The translations under genes were made by a program, and so were the position numbers. DNA of 64,000 nucleotides from Salinirubrum litoreum (lineage in GTDB: Archaea; Halobacteriota; Halobacteria; Halobacteriales; Haloferacaceae): assembly GCF_020567425.1 (NCBI RefSeq), contig NZ_JAJCVJ010000001.1, forward strand, positions 1,178,001 to 1,242,000, read 5' to 3'. Within the stretch, counting starts at the first letter, position 1. The number at the start of each line of letters is the position of its first letter. The notes beneath the pieces were generated by a model. It was not told the origin of the DNA. It worked only from the letters and a program-made list of their open reading frames with translations, and did no database searches. Shown piece by piece: positions 60,052-64,000 of this stretch.

Positions 60052-60450
60052 ATGACCGCAACCGTCACCAGCCAGTCCGGGTATCGCCGCCTGTACGTGC
60101 TCAGTTGGGTCCTCGGGACCGCCGGCTACGTCGGCCTGCTGTTGGCTGGGCAGGTCGTCGCCGGGGTCGTCGTCTTCCTCCTCGGTGGGGCGGCGGCGGT
60201 CGCGCTCTCCCGTCGGGCCGGCACGACGCTGTTGGACGAACGCGACGCCTCGGTGCTCGAGACCGCCAGCGCGAACACGCTACTGCTCGTCGGCGTGGCG
60301 TCGGCCGTCACCTTCCCGACCGTCGTGGTGTTGGACGCCCTCGGGAGACTCACGTTCCCGGCGTGGCTCGCTCCCGTCGGACTGTTCGTCGCCGGACTGT
60401 TCGGCCTGTGGGCCGTGATGCTGCTCCTCGCACGGGCGGAGTACCGATGA
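60052..60450 (+). CDS. DUF2178-like membrane protein
   Basis: A 132-aa protein with four membrane helices (about residues 14-34, 38-56, 72-92 and 106-126) and the linker RRAGTTLLDERDASVLETAS. DUF2178 proteins are commonly paired with a small Xre regulator, as here: the next gene overlaps by 4 bp (ATGA). The Met at 60052 begins just before the first helix. Confidence 0.8.
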   Translation: MTATVTSQSGYRRLYVLSWVLGTAGYVGLLLAGQVVAGVVVFLLGGAAAVALSRRAGTTLLDERDASVLETASANTLLLVGVASAVTFPTVVVLDALGRLTFPAWLAPVGLFVAGLFGLWAVMLLLARAEYR

Positions 60451-60671
60451 GAAACAGGGTTCGCGCCCGTCGGACCGAGGCGGGCCTGAGTCAGGCCGAC
60501 CTCGCCGAGGCGGTCGGCGTGACCCGACAGACGATCAACGCCATCGAACGCGAGCGATACGATCCCTCGCTGGATCTCGCCTTCGCACTCGCGGCGTTCT
60601 TCGAGACGGAGGTGGAGTCGCTGTTCACACCCGAGAATCTGCCGGAGCGAACCGTCTCCGAACTCGAGTAG
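60447..60671 (+). CDS. Xre-family (YozG-like) transcription regulator
   Basis: A 74-aa protein with a compact helix-turn-helix: RTEAGLSQADLAEAVGVTRQTINAIERERYDPSLDLAFAL-type sequence (shown in part: LSQADLAEAVGVTRQTINAI). It lacks an effector domain. Overlaps the DUF2178-like gene by 4 bp, so the membrane protein and regulator are co-translated, an arrangement also frequent in bacteria. Target unknown. Confidence 0.88.
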   Translation: MRNRVRARRTEAGLSQADLAEAVGVTRQTINAIERERYDPSLDLAFALAAFFETEVESLFTPENLPERTVSELE

Positions 60672-60704
60672 CGTTTCCCACGAAGGTCGCAAGTCACGCG
60701 CTCG

Positions 60705-61961
60705 TCAGGGCCAGTTGCCGCCCTGCGTGTACGCTCGGACGACACGCTCGATGGCGACGACGTACGCGGCGGTCCGGAAGTTCGGCAGGTCGTTCGTCTC
60801 GTAGGCGTCCACGAGGTCGTCGAAGGCGCTCGTGATGACCGTCTCCAGTTCGTCGTTCACTCGCTCCTCGGACCAGTAGAACCGCTGGCGGTTCTGGACC
60901 CACTCGAAGTACGAGACCGTCACGCCGCCCGCGTTGGCGAGGATGTCCGGGAAGACGTACACGTCGCGGTCGGTCAGCACGTCGTCGGCGTCGGGGGTGA
61001 GGGGGCCGTTCGCGGCCTCGACGATCACGTCGGCCTGCACGTCTTCGGCGAGGTCGCCGTCGATGGCGTTCTCGAGGGCGGCCGGCACGAGCAGATCGAC
61101 GTCCAGCGTCAGCAACTCGTCGTTCGTCAGTTCCTCGTCGGCGTCGGCGTAGCCAGTGACGCTCCCGGTCTCGTTCTTGTAGTCCTTGACGGCGACGGCG
61201 TCGAGTCCCTCGGGGTCGTAGATCGCCCCGGAGGAGTCCGAGACGGCGACGACGTTCGCGCCGAGGTCCTCGACGAGTCTGGCGAAGACAGACCCGGCGT
61301 TCCCGTAGCCCTGCACCGCCACGCTCGCACCGTCCATCTCCTTGCCGAGGTAGTCGAAGGCCTCGCGGGCGGTGAACATCGTGGATCGGCCGGTCGCCTC
61401 GACGCGCCCCTCCGATCCGCCGGAGTCGAGCGCCTTCCCGGTGATGACGCCGGGGGCGGTGGTATTCTCCAGTGTCTCGTAGGTGTCCTTGATCCAGTTC
61501 ATCTCCCGGCCGCCGGTGTTCACGTCCGGCGCGGGGATGTCTTTGTCCTCGCCGATGAACGGGCGGAGTTCTTTCGCGAACGAGCGGGTGAGTCGTTCGA
61601 GTTCGGCCTCGCTGTAGTCGTCGGGGTCGACGACGATACCGCCCTTCCCGCCGCCGTAGGGGATGTCGACGACGGCGCACTTGTAGACCATCCACCCGGA
61701 GAGGGCCTTGACTTCGTCGCGGGTGACGCCGGGGTGGTAGCGGATGCCACCTTTGTAGGGACCGCGGTCGCCGTTGAACTGCGAGCGGAAGGCTTTGAAC
61801 ACCTCGACGGTGCCGTCGTCGCGTTCGACGGAGAGGTTCGTCTCGAGCACGCGTTCGGGGTGTTTCAGGCGGGTCAGTACGTCGGGGGCGACGTCGAGGT
61901 ACGCCGCCGCGTCGTCGATCTGCTCTTGCAGACTCTCGAACGGGTTCGCTTCCTCGGACAT
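60705..61961 (-). CDS. gdhA: Glutamate dehydrogenase
   Basis: A 418-aa hexameric dehydrogenase. The catalytic Lys is in [18 protein letters not shown], the substrate region in [18 protein letters not shown] and the dinucleotide fold in [21 protein letters not shown](P) preference cannot be told. A TTTATC box at 61986-61991 (minus strand) lies 27 bp before the ATG, predicting a leaderless mRNA. Confidence 0.93.
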   Translation of the reverse strand: MSEEANPFESLQEQIDDAAAYLDVAPDVLTRLKHPERVLETNLSVERDDGTVEVFKAFRSQFNGDRGPYKGGIRYHPGVTRDEVKALSGWMVYKCAVVDIPYGGGKGGIVVDPDDYSEAELERLTRSFAKELRPFIGEDKDIPAPDVNTGGREMNWIKDTYETLENTTAPGVITGKALDSGGSEGRVEATGRSTMFTAREAFDYLGKEMDGASVAVQGYGNAGSVFARLVEDLGANVVAVSDSSGAIYDPEGLDAVAVKDYKNETGSVTGYADADEELTNDELLTLDVDLLVPAALENAIDGDLAEDVQADVIVEAANGPLTPDADDVLTDRDVYVFPDILANAGGVTVSYFEWVQNRQRFYWSEERVNDELETVITSAFDDLVDAYETNDLPNFRTAAYVVAIERVVRAYTQGGNWP

Positions 61962-61985
61962 ACTCGCAGAAGGCAGGGGGGAGCC

Positions 61986-61991
61986 GATAAA
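61986..61991 (-). promoter_or_regulatory. TATA box, leaderless promoter of gdhA
   Basis: CGTTTATCGG on the minus strand, centred about 27 bp before the gdhA start; flanked by a further AT-rich block (62005-62035). Confidence 0.6.
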
Positions 61992-62062
61992 CGTGCCGAA
62001 TCTATACCAATCTTTAATCCTAATATTCCTTATACAGATCCGCCGGCGTCGAGGTGGTCGGC

Positions 62063-63772
62063 TCAGACCAGTTGCGACACCTGCGCCATCAACTCGTCCG
62101 GCGTCGTCGCCGACCTGACCTCCTCGCCGCGCACCACGGAGGCCCCCCCGGCCGACAGGCCCTCCTCGACATCGGCCGAGAGCAACTCTGCCACGTCCGT
62201 CGCCTCGGGCACGACCACCTTCTCGTGGTCAGCGACCCGGAGGGCGGCCCGATGCAGGTCCGACCCGGACGGTCCGGCGACTGCAATCACGAGTGGTGCC
62301 CGACAGCACCGGGCGGCGACACCCCCGTAACCGGCGACCTGCGCGCCCATCCGGTCTGCCGCACCGGCGAACGCGCCGACCGTCTCCTCGGCGACCGCAC
62401 GGTAGCGCTCCTCGCCGGTGACGCCCGCCAGTTCGAGCAACGCGTCGGCCATCTCGACGTTCCCGTCGAGTGGGCGGAGCGGACGATCCAGCAGACCCGC
62501 GCCCTCGGCCGGTCCGTCGCGGAACGACCCCGACTCGTGGAGGGTCTCGATAGCGTGGTCGGCGACGGACCGCGCGGTGGCGAGTGGCTCCGGAACCGCG
62601 TCGGTGCCGAGCACCTGCCGCGCGCGGACGAACGCCGCGACGACGCGCGCCTGATCCTCCAGCAAGCCCGCCTCGACGACCGGGTCGGTCCCGGCGTCCG
62701 CCGCCGTCGCGTCTCGGTTGGGGTCGTGGACGTGGGTCACGACGCCGTCGTCGATCAGTTGCTCACGGAGGAACTCGAGGATGCGACCCGCGTACTCGCG
62801 GGCGCGGTCGTCGTCGGTGTAGGCGTGGTAGGTGAGCAGGGCGTCGGCCGCGAGGGCGTTCCCGCCGGCGTAGGCTGTCAGGTCTCTCCGGGGCGACCGC
62901 ATCGCCGCTCGCTGCTCGGCGTCAGCGGCGTAGTAGTCCCGGCCCTCGCCCGGTCCCTCGCTGCCGCCGACCGCGACGCCCGACCAGAGGTCGTCCGTGA
63001 GATACCGGACCGTCCGGCGTGCCGGGTCGCGGTAGGCGTCCTCGCCGGTGTAGCAGTACGCGTGGGCGAACGTCCGCAGGAGCGAGGCGTTGAGGTCGGC
63101 GACCTTCTCGTAGTGGATGCCGCCCCAACTCCGACTGTCGGCGTACCGGAAGAAGCCACCCGCCACCGAGTCGTGGAGGTGGTCCCGGATCGCGTCCAGC
63201 GTCCGGAGTGCCTGCTCGCGGTCGCGCTTGAGGGCGAACTCCACCGTTCGGGGGAGCGGGAACTTCGCGTCGGTCCCCCACCCGGCGAACTTCTGGTCGA
63301 ACTGCCGGTCGAGTTGCCCCGCGACGTACTCCTCGATCTGTGGCGTCACCTCGCCGGCCGGCGTCGGTTCGTCGCCGAGAGCGCGCGGAACTCTGCCGGC
63401 GGACGCACCCTTCGCGTCCCAGACCTCCCGGACGCGGTCGAGGATGCCCCGGAAGCTCTCGGGGTCGAGGTAGCCCGCGCCGGTGATGACCTCGCCGGCG
63501 GGCGTGGTGAAGACGGTGGAGGGGAACCCGCCCATGTTGTAGCGCTCCCGGACGCGCGGGTGGCGGTCCACGTCGACCCGGATCGGGACGAAGCCGTCGT
63601 TGACGTTCGCCGCGATACGCGGGTCGGCGTAGGTCTCGGCGTCCATCTCGTGACAGCCGTCACACCACGTCGCGGTGAGCGCGAGGAGCACCGGTTTCCC
63701 GGCCTCGTCGGCCTCGTCGAACGCCGCCCGGCCCCAGTCGCGCCACTCGACGCGCGTCCCGTCGTCTGTCAT
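62063..63772 (-). CDS. DUF255 thioredoxin-fold protein (YyaL-like)
   Basis: A 569-aa protein. N-terminal thioredoxin-like domain (about residues 1-110) with [11 protein letters not shown] (CxxC as CDGC) and [17 protein letters not shown]; the rest is an alpha/alpha-barrel six-hairpin type (repeats of [17 protein letters not shown] form and RAMRTPLDGNVE-like region). Family members (YyaL, spermatogenesis-associated protein 20) have uncertain function. Slightly short compared with bacterial members of about 680 residues. No close neighbours. Confidence 0.88.
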   Translation of the reverse strand: MTDDGTRVEWRDWGRAAFDEADEAGKPVLLALTATWCDGCHEMDAETYADPRIAANVNDGFVPIRVDVDRHPRVRERYNMGGFPSTVFTTPAGEVITGAGYLDPESFRGILDRVREVWDAKGASAGRVPRALGDEPTPAGEVTPQIEEYVAGQLDRQFDQKFAGWGTDAKFPLPRTVEFALKRDREQALRTLDAIRDHLHDSVAGGFFRYADSRSWGGIHYEKVADLNASLLRTFAHAYCYTGEDAYRDPARRTVRYLTDDLWSGVAVGGSEGPGEGRDYYAADAEQRAAMRSPRRDLTAYAGGNALAADALLTYHAYTDDDRAREYAGRILEFLREQLIDDGVVTHVHDPNRDATAADAGTDPVVEAGLLEDQARVVAAFVRARQVLGTDAVPEPLATARSVADHAIETLHESGSFRDGPAEGAGLLDRPLRPLDGNVEMADALLELAGVTGEERYRAVAEETVGAFAGAADRMGAQVAGYGGVAARCCRAPLVIAVAGPSGSDLHRAALRVADHEKVVVPEATDVAELLSADVEEGLSAGGASVVRGEEVRSATTPDELMAQVSQLV

Positions 63773-63829
63773 ACCCGACGCTCGGGAACGCGGGAGGGTA
63801 AGGGCTTCGAGTCGCCGAGATGCTACAGG

Positions 63830-63836
63830 TATTTAG
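63830..63836 (+). promoter_or_regulatory. TATA box, leaderless promoter
   Basis: TATTTAG centred 27 bp before the ATG at 63860. Confidence 0.55.
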
Positions 63837-63859
63837 CCTGACAGAGCGTATCACGTGGT

Positions 63860-64000
63860 ATGCACGATCAACACAATCCGTCGGACGTTCACGTCCCCGC
63901 GCCCGACTTCGCCCCCGCCGAAGTCGTCTCGCTCCACCTCGACGCGTTCGGGCGGGTCGGCGTGGCCGACACCGGCGCCGATCCGGCGACGACTCGCGGT
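63860..64000 (+). CDS. Partial gene at window edge, unknown function
   Basis: From the ATG at 63860 an open frame runs to the window end without stop (47 codons): MHDQHNPSDVHVPAPDF, then a segment AEVVSLHLDAFGRVGVAD. Promoter spacing supports the start. Too little is present to assign a family. Confidence 0.6.
   Translation, partial: MHDQHNPSDVHVPAPDFAPAEVVSLHLDAFGRVGVADTGADPATTRG

Overview
The window reads as chromosomal DNA of a halophilic archaeon (class Halobacteria). The evidence is very high GC with GC-rich third codon positions, strongly acidic proteins, TTTA/TTAA boxes placed 26-28 bases before start codons (leaderless transcripts), Tat-type lipoprotein and protease signals, halocyanin, halorhodopsin, RNase P protein Rpp21 and an archaeal SRP RNA. 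I cannot name the genus.

Layout. 0-4 kb: UspA, a small copper-chaperone-like protein, thymidylate kinase, a 1-kb gene-free palindrome-rich stretch and an NAD-kinase-like protein. 3.7-9.4 kb: a respiratory operon with split cytochrome b (b6 and subunit IV types), a membrane-anchored halocyanin and several small haloarchaeal membrane proteins, without a Rieske gene. 9.4-17.5 kb: endonuclease III, an aldo-keto reductase, SRP RNA, RNase P component 4, a YhbY-like RNA-binding protein, an MscS channel, halorhodopsin, tRNA-Ala and a Nudix hydrolase. 17.5-21 kb: an Lrp/AsnC regulator and a two-subunit 2-oxoacid:ferredoxin oxidoreductase (probably pyruvate). 21.3-25.6 kb: two overlapping genes for a giant secreted PKD/Tyr-Thr-rich protein and a membrane-anchored partner, in locally AT-richer DNA. 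25.6-29.5 kb: aroC, a phosphatase-superfamily gene broken by an in-frame TAA, and aroA. 29.8-43.6 kb: M24 peptidases, aldo-keto reductase, a PAPS-reductase-like protein, thioredoxin, a CobS homologue without its acidic motifs, a HAD hydrolase, a two-TM potassium channel with RCK domains and membrane proteins.

43.6-46.4 kb is a distinctly AT-rich island: an orphan 297-aa protein and, convergent to it, a four-TM membrane protein followed by a Panacea-domain (DUF4065-like) antitoxin-type protein. This is the best candidate for an undescribed conflict or defence module. 46.5-53.4 kb returns to host-like genes (Trm56, lipoproteins, DICT domain, epimerase, BsuPI domain, halolysin-type protease, DUF2797). 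53.6-58.3 kb holds two tail-to-tail paralogous beta-propeller-like proteins and a KAP-family P-loop NTPase, a second candidate system. 58.4-64 kb is housekeeping: gatA/gatC, a DUF2178-like membrane protein with an overlapping Xre regulator, glutamate dehydrogenase, a DUF255 thioredoxin-fold protein and the start of one more gene.

A recurring feature of the gene-free DNA is short tandem repetition (11-, 25-, 27-, 29- and 30-bp units at six places) and two clusters of perfect short hairpins. No CRISPR array, transposase, integrase or rRNA gene was seen.
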